The notes beneath the pieces were generated by a model. That model was not told where the DNA came from. It searched no databases and was given only the letters and a program-made list of their open reading frames with translations. Made by a program: the position numbers and the translations under genes. Below, piece by piece: positions 20,624 to 31,830 of a stretch of 64,000 nt of DNA (the stretch's first letter is position 1; every line of letters starts with the position of its first letter). The stretch covers positions 1 to 64,000 of the forward strand of contig JANSLP010000109.1 of assembly GCA_029298735.1 (NCBI GenBank), given 5' to 3'. This stretch comes from Ophiostoma sp. CBS 140.51. Taxonomy: Eukaryota; Ascomycota; Sordariomycetes; Ophiostomatales; Ophiostomataceae.

Positions 20624-21577
20624 GATGTGTGTGGGTATATAGTGGTACGAGAGTAGACGGTAGAGGTGGCGTTCGCGTAACGAGGAGCCGTCGACCGTGC
20701 TCTTGTCGTCGTCGTCAAATTCGAGTTCGAGGAGGATGAAGAGAAGGTGCCGTCGAGATACTGTTTTCGTAATTAGGATTTGGTGTCTTGGAGTATATTT
20801 ATGCACAGGACGTAGTGGTCTCACCAATTGAGCAGTAAGTGTGTGAATTTTCCGGTAATTTCTCGTCGCGCGCAAGAAAGTAGGATTGTGGTGCAATTCG
20901 AGGTTGCTCGCCTGACGTTTTTTGAGATGCGGTCCATTTTGGCGGGAAAATTTACTAGCTGCAAGGCCCATATATCACGTGACTATTTACTCTTGGTCAC
21001 GTGTGTATATACCAAGAGTAAAAATGCCATTGACGAAAACTGCTTGGATTCCCTCTCACGCTTCTCTTTGATTTCACGGACACGTTGGTCTGTCACTCTA
21101 GATAGTTCAAAACACGTTGATCAAACATGTGGCAATTGCTGCCTCCTGTATTTTTGTTCGTGCTCTGAGCAACTGAGCTACACTAAAAGAAGCCAGCCAA
21201 TCTAGCATTAGGTATTGATAGACAAGCAAAATTGCAAACTATGCGGACAGGAAGAAAGTGATAAAAATCAAATAATAAAGAAGCAATGATAACGGATTAA
21301 AAAAGCACCCAACTCCGACCTTTTTGTCCCAAAACGGAAAATAGGAGAATACAGAAAGAAAAGCAAGGCCCTCGCCAAAAGAAGATAACGCCAAAAAGGG
21401 GATCCAAAAAGATGAAGATGCCCAGGAAAGATTGAACAAGTGACAGTCAAAACGGCGCCGTGGGGATGAAGATGCCTAGAAAGCCAATGCAAAGAAAGAA
21501 GAGAGGAAAGAGGAAAGACAAACGAGATGAAAACAAGAAATGTACACGCAGCAGGAACAAAAGCAGTATCATATCCC
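20624..21577. other. mrpl33 promoter and nop58 3' flank
   Basis: About 950 bases between two minus-strand genes. It contains a pair of CACGTG hexamers and a perfect 12-nt inverted repeat (20986-21022). The stretch from 21240 to 21560 is purine-rich on the plus strand and belongs to the nop58 3' region. No coding sequence supported. Confidence 0.5.
20976..21022. promoter_or_regulatory. Paired CACGTG sites with a 12-nt inverted repeat
   Basis: CACGTG occurs at 20976-20981 and 20998-21003, spaced 22 bases (about two helical turns), each in a TCACGTG context. TTTACTCTTGGT (20986-20997) and ACCAAGAGTAAA (21011-21022) are perfect 12-nt inverted arms whose 13-nt loop begins with the second CACGTG. 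The position fits the upstream region of mrpl33. Confidence 0.5.
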
Positions 21578-23547
21578 TTATGCGTCGCTGTGCTTCTTCT
21601 TCTTCTTCTTGGGCGTCTCGGCGTCGTCGTCGCGCTTCCGCTTGCTGGAGCCCTCGTCCTCGGCCTTCTTCTCAGCCTTGCGCTGCTTCTTCAGGTCCTT
21701 CTTGCTGTGGACAACGGGCTTGCCGTCCTTGCCGATCTCAACATCGCCGCGCTCGTACTTGCGAATGAACTTGGAGATGGAGATGCCAGCCGCCTCGGCG
21801 AACTTTTCGTACTCCTCCTCGGTCAGCTTGGCCGGTCCAGAGACCTCGTCGTCGCTCTCCATGGCGGTATCCTCGACGGGAGCGGCGACAATCGCCTTCT
21901 TGTCCTTCTTTTCCTTCTTCTCCTTCTTGTCCTTCTTCTCCTTCTTCTCCGTCTTGGCGACAGCCTGCTCAGCAGCAGCGTCCTCGTTGCCAGTCAGACC
22001 ATCGGCATCGGCGTTGTATTTACGGGCCTCGGAAACGTCCCACTTGCCGACGGTGCTGGTGCCGTTGGTAGCAGCAATCTTGGCCAGAGGCTTGTGCTCC
22101 AACCGGGACAGGCTGAGCTCGAGCTTGGAACGAGCGGCCAGACCCAACGTGGCGCGGATGTCGTCGTCAACAGTCTCCTCATCCTCGTACTCCTGGAGAG
22201 CATCGATACGGGCACCCAGAGCAGTCTTGGAGGCAACCTGGCGAGCCATCTTGCCCTTGTTGCGGCCAGTGGCCTGGCCAACGAGCGAAGCGTGGTAGAT
22301 CAGACCGTACTTGGGAGTAGAGTGCTTGGTCTTGAGGGCACGGAACAGGGCCTTCTCGGCACCAAGGATCTGGATGGTGGAACCAGGGCTCTTGGCCAGG
22401 TTCATGAGCGAACCGGCGTGGGAAATCAGGCGGGCACCGATCAGGGGACCGACAATGGCAGTCATGTTGGGAGCAATGGCCTTCATGCGGGAGTCCAGGT
22501 AGCTGGACAGCTGGGTGCGGTAGTTGGCGTACATGACAACGTACTCGGCAAGCAGGGTGATGTTCTCGAGATCCTCGCTAGCAATCTCGCTACCCATGCT
22601 GACCTCGGCGGCGGCCTTAACGGCAGCCTCAATCTCCTCAGGCAGGACCTCGGACAGATCGGTGTTGGCGAGGTTCTCGCGCATGCCAGCGGCCAGGATG
22701 ACCTTGGAGTAGGCGACGTTGTCGTTGAGGATCTTGGCCAGCTCAGGGAAATGCCAGCCGTACCACTCCTTGACGCGCATCATGAAGACGTTGAGCTCCT
22801 TGTCGAGGTCGTCGAGCAGGGACACGGCGTGGATGATCATGACATCGACCTTATCGGCAGAGAACTTGAGCTTGTGGCGCGACAGAGAGTGCGACAGACC
22901 CAGGGACATCGTCTTGAAGCCGGACTCGTCGATATCGGGGATCAGGCTGGACAGGTGCTGGCGAATACCACGGAAGACCTCACCGGCAGCGGTGCCGGGA
23001 CCAGCGGGGATGGCAGTCAGGTTGTAGCCGGGCAACTTCTGCAGGGTGTTACCGAGAACCTTGTCCTCAACCAGGATCGACGCCTTCTTCGACTTCTCCT
23101 TGACCTCGTCCAGCAGCTGGGTCAGGATCGGGGGGATCTTGCCATCAATGAGCTTGTCGAGCTCAGCGACGGCCTCGACGGCGCTGTTCCACTTCTTGAA
23201 CAGGTTGAACTGGACCCTGTAGGGAGGGAAGGTGGTTAGCAAGTGCTCAATAGGCTGCCGTCTGATCTTTTCGGTCGGTCATTGATTGTTGATTGTTGAT
23301 AGAAAAAAACTTACTCGTTGTTGATCTTGTCCAGCGTCGACAGACGGTCGCTCACATCATCGCCTTCGATGAGCTTCTTGTCCTTCACCTGGAACAAGCC
23401 ATAACTGGAGAGAAGAAACGTTAGCAATTGGATGCAAGAAAACATTTTCGAGATTGTCGATACCGAATCTTGAGATCTCGAAAACAAAAGAGGCTGGGTC
23501 AAAACATACCCAGCACTTGTCTCCGACAGGAGGTAAAGGGGCGCCAT
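21578..23547 (-). CDS. nop58: Box C/D snoRNP core protein Nop58
   Basis: Three exons (23547-23510, 23404-23315, 23216-21578) encode 588 aa. Introns have GTATGT and GTAAGT donors and CTCCAG and CTACAG acceptors. The N-terminus MAPLYLLSETSAGYGLFQVK is the NOP5/NOP56 N-terminal domain. A coiled-coil region follows, then the Nop domain around 250-400 with IAPNMTAIVGPLIGARLISH, the RNP-binding signature, and STIQILGAEKALFRALK. The C-terminus has lysine/glutamate repeats (KKEKKDKKEKKEKK) and a final KKKKKKHSDA tail, normal for the eukaryotic protein. Nop58 forms the 2'-O-methylation core with fibrillarin, Nop56 and Snu13 in the nucleolus. It is divergent from the V-ATPase subunit d gene across 439 bases. 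Confidence 0.97.
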
Positions 23548-23986
23548 TGTGTCAACGAGTCGCAAATTCGACGGGAGTCGCTCGTTCCTAGGTATGAAAA
23601 TAGAGAATGTTGCGCGGCGAGAGCGTGGTGCTGTCGATTGTCGTCGCGAGAGGAACTGGCTGAGGAAGGGTAGAAAAGAAGGAGAAATATTTTTTTTGCA
23701 GCGTCGAGAACTTTTTAGCTAGGGAAACTTTTTTCTGCCAGACAGAGCTTTTTTTGTACTAGAGTGGGGCGGTGTGGCTTTACGGCGCTAGTCCTTAATG
23801 GGAGGTATGACACCGTGCACAGTCACTGTGTGACTACCATACGTCACACTGGTCTGTATCGCTCCTGCCTTCTGTATTGCTCCAGCCAAGCTGCTGGCTC
23901 CTGCGCCTTTTTCTTTGACGCAACAGGCAACGACACATCCCCAGCTTCTGTCTGCTTCCCACTACAGACCATCCAGAACCGCCACG
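23548..23986. promoter_or_regulatory. Bidirectional promoter, nop58 / vma6
   Basis: 439 bases separate the two divergent start codons, so both promoters must lie here. T-rich stretches (about 23685-23760) sit near the centre. No ORF, tRNA or known motif was identified within it. Confidence 0.5.
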
Positions 23987-25234
23987 ATGGAGGGCCTCTT
24001 ATTCAACGTCGACAATGGGTAAGCGACTGCGGACACCGAGAAGCCAATGCGGGCATCCGACCAACTGCTGACTTCACCCCTAGGTACATCGAGGGCATCG
24101 TCCGGGGCTATCGCAATGGCCTTCTGACGAGCACCAACTACAGCAACATGACGCAGTGCGAGAACGTTGATGGTGAGCTTTATCTGACTTTGAGGCGATC
24201 GATATCGTCTATACCATCCAGCTTGGAGATGCACACGTCGGCTAACACCCCCAGACTTGAAGCTCCAGCTCGGCCCGGCCTACGGCGACTTCCTCGCATC
24301 CCTGCCGCCAAACCCGTCGACATCGAGCCTCGCCGCCAAGACGACCGACAAGCTCGTCGCCGAGTTCCGTTATGTTCGCGCCAATGCTGTTGGCTCTCTG
24401 GCCAAGTTCATGGACTACCTCACCTACGGCTACATGATTGACAACGTGGCCCTTCTCATCACCGGCACGTTGCACGAGCGCGACACCCGCGAGCTGCTCG
24501 ACCGCTGCCACCCACTCGGCTGGTTCGACACGCTGCCCGTGCTGTGCGTGGCCACGAACATTGAGGAGCTCTACAACAGCGTGCTCATCGAGACGCCGCT
24601 CGCGCCCTTCTTCAAGGGCAGCCTAAGCCACCAGGACCTCGACGAGCTCAACATTGAGATTGTGCGCAACACGCTCTACAAGAACTACCTCGAGGAGTTT
24701 TACAACTTTGTCAACACGCACCCCGATATGGCCGGTACGCCGACGTCCGAGGTCATGTCCGAGATCCTTGAGTTCGAGGCCGACCGCCGCGCCATCAACA
24801 TCACAATCAACTCGTTCGGCACCGAGCTGTCCAAGGCCGACCGCAACAAGCTCTATCCGACCTTTGGCCGCCTGTACCCTGAGGGCACACTGATGCTGTC
24901 GCGCGCCGACGACATTGACGGCGTGCGTCTGGCCGTCGATGGCCAGTCCGACTACAAGGGCTTCTTTGAGGCAGTCAACCTTGGCGGTGGCCCCGTCGGC
25001 CCTGGCAACATGGGCGGTGGCTCGGGTGGCTCAGACGGTCGCAGTCTCGAGGACATGTTCTACCAGAAGGAGATGGAGATCTCCAAGAACGCCTTCACCC
25101 GCCAGTTTACGTATGCGATTGTGTACGCGTGGGTCAAGCTGCGCGAGCAGGAGATCCGCAACATTACGTGGATTGCCGAGTGCATTGCCCAGAACCAGAA
25201 GGAGCGGATCAACAACTACATCAGTGTCTTTTAA
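23987..25234 (+). CDS. vma6: V-type ATPase V0 subunit d (Vma6)
   Basis: Three exons (23987-24018, 24084-24172, 24255-25234) encode 366 aa, the usual fungal length. The protein starts MEGLLFNVDNGYIEGIVRGY and includes TNYSNMTQCENVDDLKLQL, FMDYLTYGYMIDNVALLITG, CHPLGWFDTLPVLCVA and the terminal ITWIAECIAQNQKERINNYI, all typical of subunit d. Vma6 is a peripheral stalk-base protein that couples the V1 rotor to the membrane c-ring of the vacuolar proton pump. A Gly-rich loop (GGGPVGPGNMGGGSGG, about 275-292) is a fungal insertion. Introns carry GTAAGC and GTGAGC donors and CTAG and CCAG acceptors. Confidence 0.97.
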
Positions 25235-25725
25235 GATGCGTGTTTATTGATTTCTCCTTTTTTTCTGTCGGTTTAGCATTTGTCTGTCTTTGCACATCTT
25301 GTTTGTTCATCTAGAATATCCACACACACATAATCAGCAGTCTCTCATCACAGATGTCTGCCATTGTTCAGTCACACGGGAAGGCGTTTGGAACTTTGCT
25401 TGCTCCCCAATGACGGGGAGCATTTATTCTTATCACCATTTATCATCTGCAGTTTATATTGCACACCTTTGATTTCGTCTGTTCGTTTCCTTGTTTGGTC
25501 ATTTTTGGCTTAGTCTGTATTGTACATAGATAATTACATCTTTTTCATGGGTGTTGACCTCCTTTTTCCTTCGTCGTAAAACCTCCTGCGCAGCCGGCAC
25601 TTTGTGAAAAAAACGCTGTGAAATGATATGAAACAAAATGTACCCAATGCCAACGCACTGACATGCAGAGAGAGAGAGGGAAAGGAAGAGGGAAAGTATA
25701 TACAATTGAGAGGCCCTGTCCCCTC
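25235..25725. other. Convergent intergenic region
   Basis: 3' flanks of vma6 (plus) and the uS15m gene (minus). T-rich just after the vma6 stop, then mixed sequence and an AG-rich run (25666-25695). No gene seen. Confidence 0.5.
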
Positions 25726-26786
25726 TTAGACCTCAATCTGGCCCTTCCACGTCGCCTCTGTCAGGCCCAGCGTCTTGAGCATGTTCTGCCATCTCTCACT
25801 GCCGCGCTCCTTGCGCTCAAGGTACTTCATCAGCTTTTGCCGCCGGTGGCACAGCATGCGCAGATTTCTCCGGTTGTAGTGGTCCCTGTGACCGTATGGG
25901 CCCTCAAACATCTTGGCCAGGACGCGAATCTTGGCCGTCAGGATGCCAATCTGCACCTCGGGCGAGCCCGTGTCGGGGCCGCCACGCTTAAGCTCCTCCC
26001 GCTCCGGGTGACCCGGTGCACGCGGCCGTGGCCGCAGGACCTGGTCGGTGTTGTGACGACCCAGCTCCTCAATACAGCGCTGTTTGTTGACCATCAACAG
26101 CGTCTTGCTGTTGGCGTTCTCCAATGACGTGATGCGCTCCAGCGCAACAACGGCCTTGCGGTGCCGCTCCTCGTGCTCCTTGAGCTCCTGTGCCTCGCTC
26201 ACGGCGTCCACCAGAATCCGGTTCGTGTTCTCCAGCGGCTTGCTGACCTGGTACGCCATGTTGACGGCCTCGTCGAGCTCTTGCTTTGTGAGTTGGAAGT
26301 TGAGCATGCCCTTGTTTGTTGGTAGCGGCACGGGCTCGCGCTCGTCGTTCTCGTTCTCCTTGAATATGGTCCTGGATTTTGTCTCGCGGCCGGCCGTGTC
26401 AAACGACTCGACAAAGGGTGACGTGATACCGTGGATGTGGTGGCCCCAGGCGACCTTGCGCTCCTCCTTCAGCTGATTCTGGAGCGCGACCTTGGTAGAC
26501 TTGCGCGCCTGCATCTGCGCCCATTTGTATGGATGTTGCAAACGGAACCTCTTCTTCGCCTTTTCTTTGTCGGATTTGTTCGCCGCCTGCACTAACGGCT
26601 GCAGCTTCGGTGTTGGCCGTGCCGCTGATGGCCGGAGACATACTGAAAAGAGGCACGAGGGTTAGTATAAAGGTTCCGCGGGAGGGCCACGGCGCGACTG
26701 TTGGGGTCCAATGGAGGATCTGGGGCGAAAGTTGACATACAGCTGAAGGTTGAGAGCCCTTGCGGGCCAGATACGCGAATAGGCAT
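25726..26786 (-). CDS. mrps28: Mitochondrial small-subunit ribosomal protein uS15m
   Basis: Two exons (26786-26741, 26642-25726; intron with GTATGT donor and TTTTCAG acceptor) encode 320 aa. Joining them gives MPIRVSGPQGLSTFS then LCLRPSAARP, an arginine/serine-rich, acid-free N-terminus typical of a matrix-targeting presequence. A long fungal extension (KKRFRLQHPYKWAQMQ and so on) precedes the S15 domain at about 210-310: DTGSPEVQIGILTAKIRVL, HRDHYNRRNLRMLCHRRQK and LMKYLERKE, the conserved rRNA-binding helices. uS15 binds the central domain of small-subunit rRNA early in assembly. The gene shares a 666-base divergent promoter with cytosolic RPS0. Confidence 0.93.
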
Positions 26787-27452
26787 GGTTGTTGGCTGGG
26801 ATTGTTGGCTTACAGATCTGCCATCAACGCATCATACGCAATGTCAGCCCAGACGCTGTCGCGATATCAAGATGCAGCTCCCAAAATTTTCGAGGGCCAA
26901 TGGGCTAGGACTAGTTTGGCTAGCGTATATTTGTCATCCGGGGGATACTACTTCCGTGCCGAAGCAGCCTAGAAAAGCATCTCGAAGTCGTTTGCGAATC
27001 TGCACTGTAAGGCAGACAAGGGATAATGAGAGAAATAAAATCTTTAAAAAATCAATCCTGGTCTCTAAAATCATTTTTAGTATGATACACATCTTCCATT
27101 CTCCAGTTTAAATTGATTTTGTGTTTTTGTTGCCATTCTACTCTTCGGCGTGTACATCAACTCACCTATTTGCTTGAAAGGGCGCCAATCGCATCACGTG
27201 CAGCGTTCCATCACCCACGCTCTAGCCCTGGCGGGGCTTTCCCACAAATCGCCCAGCGAATAGGGCAGCCCAATTTTCTGCGACTACCCTCTGTATGTGA
27301 AAAAATTTGGGGGGAATTTTGGCGCCCCTCTAAAAAAATTATATCGAAAAGTGTCTTGCATCGCGAGCTTTCTCTTCTGCTTCTTTTCTCCTCCTGCAAG
27401 CAATCAACATCACCACCACCACCCTTCAACCACCCCCCAAACATCCGTCAAG
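26787..27452. promoter_or_regulatory. Bidirectional promoter, uS15m / RPS0
   Basis: 666 bases between a mitochondrial and a cytosolic ribosomal protein gene. Two motifs known from fungal ribosomal protein promoters are near RPS0: CACGTG at 27195-27200 (in ATCACGTGCA) and TAGCCCT at 27223-27229, half of a telobox-like AGGGCTA element, 22 bases apart. The last 60 bases before RPS0 are CA/CT-rich. Motif function is inferred. Confidence 0.5.
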
Positions 27453-28396
27453 ATGGCTTCCGCAAACCTCCCGGCGAGCTTCAACGCCACCACGCAGGAC
27501 ATTGAGAACCTGCTGGCCGCCCAGTGCCACATCGGCTCCAAGAACTTGCAGGTTCACATGAACCCGTACCTGTGGAAGACTCGCGCCGACGGTGTCAACG
27601 TCATCAACATCGGCAAGACCTGGGAGAAGATTGTCCTGGCTGCCCGCATCATCGCCGCTGTCGACAACCCGTCCGACGTCTGCGTTATCTCTGCCCGTCC
27701 CTACGGTCAGCGTGCCGTCCTCAAGTTCGCCTCGCACACCGGTGCCCAGGCCATTGCTGGTCGTTTCACCCCCGGTTCCTTCACCAACTACATCACCCGT
27801 TCGTTCAAGGAGCCCCGCCTGATTGTCGTCACCGACCCCCGCACCGACGCCCAGGCCATCAAGGAGGCCAGCTACGTCAACATCCCCGTCATCGCTCTGT
27901 GCGACACCGACTCGCCGACCGACTTCGTCGACGTTGCCATCCCTACCAACAACAAGGGTCGCCACGCCATCGGCCTGGTCTGGTGGCTGCTGGCCCGTGA
28001 GGTCCTGCGCCTCCGTGGTACCATCTTCAACCGCGAGACCCCCTGGGACGTCATGGTGGATCTGTACTTCTGTATGTCACACGACGACCTCTTGTGTCAG
28101 TTTTGTTGCTTCGCCTCTGAATATTTGCTAACCCACATCTCACAGACCGCGACCCTGAGGCCGAGGCTGAGGAGAAGGCTGAGGAGGAGAAGGTCGCCGC
28201 CATTGAGGAGGAGGCCGCTCCCGCTGCCGAGACCTTCGCTGGTGGTGACTGGGAGGCCGCCCCTGCTGGCTTCGCTGCTGCCCCTGGCGCCGCCACCGGC
28301 TGGGAGGAGGCTGTCCCCAACCAGCAGTGGTCCGCTGAGACTGGCGGTGCCCAGTGGGGTGACGAGGCCGCTCCCAAGGAGGCCACTCAGTGGTAA
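27453..28396 (+). CDS. rps0: 40S ribosomal protein S0 (uS2)
   Basis: Two exons (27453-28071, 28146-28396; GTATGT donor, CACAG acceptor) encode 289 aa. The uS2 core is unmistakable: [74 protein letters not shown] and [20 protein letters not shown]. After the intron comes the eukaryotic C-terminal tail, acidic and alanine-rich with Trp-containing repeats ending KEATQW. uS2 sits at the head-body junction of the 40S subunit and is needed for late 20S rRNA processing. Codon bias is extreme, as expected for a highly expressed ribosomal protein. Confidence 0.97.
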
Positions 28397-30383
28397 ACAC
28401 CTTCCTTTTCTCTCTCTCTTGCACTGAAAGGCGCTTGTTGCACACTCGACGAGATGAACGGCGCTCAAAAAATCCGGATAGAATGAGAAATACGTGGGGT
28501 GGTTTATAACCATTGGGGGAAAATCAAAAGAAAAAAATGGGAAAATTACAAAAATGGGAATGAAAATCCAATTTTGCACATCTATGCAAATCGGCGGCCG
28601 GCACCAAAAAAGTTTCTTTTCTTGTTTCTTACTTTAGAAGATGGTCTTTTTGTTTTTCTATGGTAGCATGGGAAGTCCCATTCGAACCGCACTAATGAGG
28701 GAAAGAGACTCCTGTCTCTGGGAGGCGATGAACAGGTGGAAAAGGACAAGTGAGGGATGGGTTTGTTTCTGTTGTCTTGGTTTGTCTTGTCTTTGCCAGT
28801 TTGTTGTTTTCTAGAGAGGGAGGGAATGCCCTGTGTTGGTCGACAGGAATTGACTTAATCGTAATTCCGCTTCTGTGTTGCGAGGAAACTTGTATTCTTA
28901 ACTTGTGCTTTTGCGGTGCCGGGTGGTCTTCTATACCAATTTACCACATTTCGCAAACTCTCAAGCCATGTGAAGTTGGGATGAATAGTAACTCGTGAAG
29001 TCAGTACGGAGTACATGTGTCGTTATTATGATGCCGGCTGTATCTGTTTTGGCCTCCTCTGTAACAACCATTTGTAAAGACATTCTGTTTACGACATCAA
29101 TTTATGATGCAAGGCAGTTGCGTATTTATTGTGTGTTAGAGTATTTTATTCATATTTTCTTCAATTTTGTTCTCTTAATGTCATATTTTTTTATGATTTA
29201 CTGATAAACAGCCGCTGTCATTATGTTTAGAACCATCTAAAGAATTAAGAAAGATGATAATGTTAAAAAGAAAATTAATTTGGGCAAATTAAAAAAAAAG
29301 AAGAAAAAAATGACGGTCCTATGTAAACACATAGAAGAACGAAAAACAATACTGCAAGGCAGATTTCAAGAATGAGCAATCAGCAGCCAAATTTACACAA
29401 TGGCAACAATGGAAACAATGGCACAATTACGGCAGTGCAGGAGAGGGGCTCGCCTTTGTTTTAAGTAGGCCACTGCAACGTGCTGCCTCCTCTGTCGTGC
29501 ATACGATTACGCCCGGCATGCCGTGCGCCGAATACTGCAGCGAGGGCCACAGAGGACACAAAGTAGGCGAAAAGAAGGTGTAAAGAAGGAACATCAGAGT
29601 AGATCCTGCAGAAACTGAAGCGATTCGGCTTCTCAGACTTTTAAATTCCCAAGTTGCCTGTTGGAGTTCTACATGTACTTGTACATGTCCAGAAACAACA
29701 CTTATTTGGATATTTCCCAATTGCGTTAGTACGCCATATGCACAACCGTATTCTGTTCCATCTCTTGCCACATTTACAACCCAACCTGCTAAACATGAGC
29801 AAAATTTACCTTGTCCCCTGCAAATGTACACAGTACATGGGTGTAGTAGTAATCCAAGTCTTGAAAGGAGAGGTGCTATGGTTTGTTGGACGACAAATTA
29901 CCAACCTACGAATAATGCCTGCAGGGAAGCACTCGCCGAGAACTGTCCGAAAGATGAGGCTGAAAATAGAGACTCGCTTTATCTCCGTGTTTGTACGGGT
30001 CTCTTTACGGCGTCTTTATTTTGCATTATTTTGTGTATTATTTTGACGGCGTCAAAACTACAAGACCTTGGCGACGAACACAGTCACAGCAAACAGGAAG
30101 TCCTAAACCGCGAAATGCAGCCGGCAAATCATTGAAGTGATGTTTCTTTGATTTTCTGATCTTCTGTTATTTGGTGGCGTTGCCCTTGATTTGCCCTTGA
30201 AGACGCCCATAAAGTTGCCTTGCCATCGCACGTCTTCACTCAGATTTTCTCATCGGCTGACACTTCTACTTTCATATCAAGCCACTACAAGATATTGACT
30301 CCATTGTTTAATTTTGAGTTAAGAAAGGGGCAGAAAAGCCACAGTCCACAACTCTGTACACAAGTACGCAACACAAGACCATA
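28397..30383. other. 2 kb intergenic region with an AT-rich core
   Basis: Separates RPS0 from the AsaB-like gene. From about 29090 to 29350 the sequence is markedly AT-rich compared with its surroundings. One TACGGAGTA element lies at 29005-29013. Short open frames here have no recognisable features. The last 300 bases should contain the promoter of the AsaB-like gene. Confidence 0.5.
29005..29013. repeat. TACGGAGTA element
   Basis: Single copy of the 9-mer that also forms the inverted pair at 4190-4212. Here it is followed by CATG. It is intergenic, as are the other copies. Confidence 0.6.
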
Positions 30384-31422
30384 ATGGCAACGGTCGCTAT
30401 CCCCAATCCCAATCCCATTCCCATCCCCACCACTGCCCGTCTCAACCACCTCCGCGACGATCCCATCTACCGTGATGAGGTCCCATATGAGATCTGGGCA
30501 GACAATATCCCCGAGGGCACCACTCGTACCAATGTCCGCCTCAACCTGGTCCCAGATTGTCCCCTGACCGATGTCCGCAGCCTGCCCGAGCAAGATCGCC
30601 CACAGCTGGCTAGCACCGGGTTTGAGTGGATGCATCAAGATTTCCCCCGCCAAACCGGACTCGTCGTCGCCGACGATGTCAACACGGCCACGCCCGCCCA
30701 GCGCCAAGCTCTTGATCGGTACCTCAAAGTCATGTCCGAATTTCTGGAGGACCGACTGGACTGTGACAAGGCTGTCTGCTGGGACTGGCGCGTCCGCCGC
30801 TCCAAGGGCACCCAGCCGCGAAGTGTCCCCAATATTTACAGTCTACAGCAAGGCGGAAACGGAAACATAGACGCCTCTGACCTCCGCAGCACAAAAATCA
30901 ACAGTTCGCACATTATCCACGCCGACGGATCGCCCGAGTGGATGCAAAAGGTGATTGCCAAAGTCACTACCAAGGACGAAGCCGCATGGGCTGCTGCGGG
31001 CCAGTACCGAACACGCGTGCTCACGCTCTGGCGCCCGCTCGTTGACGTCGTCGAGACCGACCCGCTCGTATGCTGTGATACCCGCACCGTCGCTGACGAC
31101 GACCTCGACATTGTTCAAAAGATTATGGATGACACAGTCGAGGAGAGCATGTACCTAAAGCGGCGCGACGCGCACCAGTGGTACTGGATGAGCAACCAGA
31201 CGAGAGACGACGTGCTGGTCATGACCGTCTGGGACTCGAAGCGGCCGTCGAGCCGAAGTGGTAAGATACGCCCAGTATCTCAGTACCCCGGAGCATAACA
31301 ATATATACTGACCTCGCACAGCTGCCGTCCCGCATGTGGCCATGGTCTTGCCTGAAACGGCGCCCAACGCAAAGCCGCGCGAGAGTATCGAGCTTCGCTT
31401 TATTGTGTGGAATGCCGAGTAG
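30384..31422 (+). CDS. AsaB/CmcJ-like oxidoreductase
   Basis: Two exons (30384-31260, 31322-31422; GTAAGA donor, CACAG acceptor) encode 325 aa. Family landmarks occur in order: YEIWADNIPEGTTRTNV, LTDVRSLPEQD, LASTGFEWM, HIIHADGSPEW, RVLTLWRPL, DPLVCCDTRTV, HQWYWMSNQTRDDVLV, AAVPHVAM and PRESIELRFIVW. The family (AsaB, NvfI/CmcJ-like, GA4-desaturase-like) comprises probable Fe(II)/2-oxoglutarate-type oxygenases acting mostly on secondary metabolites. Candidate metal ligands are H179 and D181 in HADGS and H297 in VPHV; these are inferred by analogy. No polyketide synthase, peptide synthetase, P450 or transporter lies nearby, so it is an orphan without a visible cluster. Its Asn/Pro/Ile repeat at the N-terminus (PNPNPIPIP) is unusual. 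Substrate unknown. Confidence 0.82.
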
Positions 31423-31830
31423 AGCTACATGGTGTTACGACGACAGATCTACGACATATTTATTCTGCACAGAGGGCATGGCTTATGTTTTTTTAACACC
31501 GTACGTCGTAGTATATCTAGTGTAGTCAAACAATACCAGGTTTTGTTTACAAGTGAGATGGACCCACTCTCGCCACTAACATCGTCTCACACGGGTCATA
31601 GAATACTGTGGATCATAAACACCCTGTTTGAATATCGAACATTCACAGACACATGGAAGACGAGGCATGGAGAATTTCTTCTTTCTGAGCTCTAGCATGT
31701 CTAACTAGCTACTCGACAATCCTTCATATCAAAGTCTCATACCACATATTTGACATCGTTTCTTCCGTTCATAGACATTGTAAACTAGACATGTTGAAGC
31801 GCTGTCTTGCGTCAAACCCTAGCGCGACAC
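31423..31830. other. Convergent intergenic region
   Basis: 3' flanks of the AsaB-like gene (plus) and a small minus-strand ORF. AT-rich with no open frame of interest. Confidence 0.45.

Noticed and set aside
21527..23239. 570-codon open frame opposite nop58
   Set aside because: Same codon-bias artefact; the minus-strand Nop58 alignment is complete.
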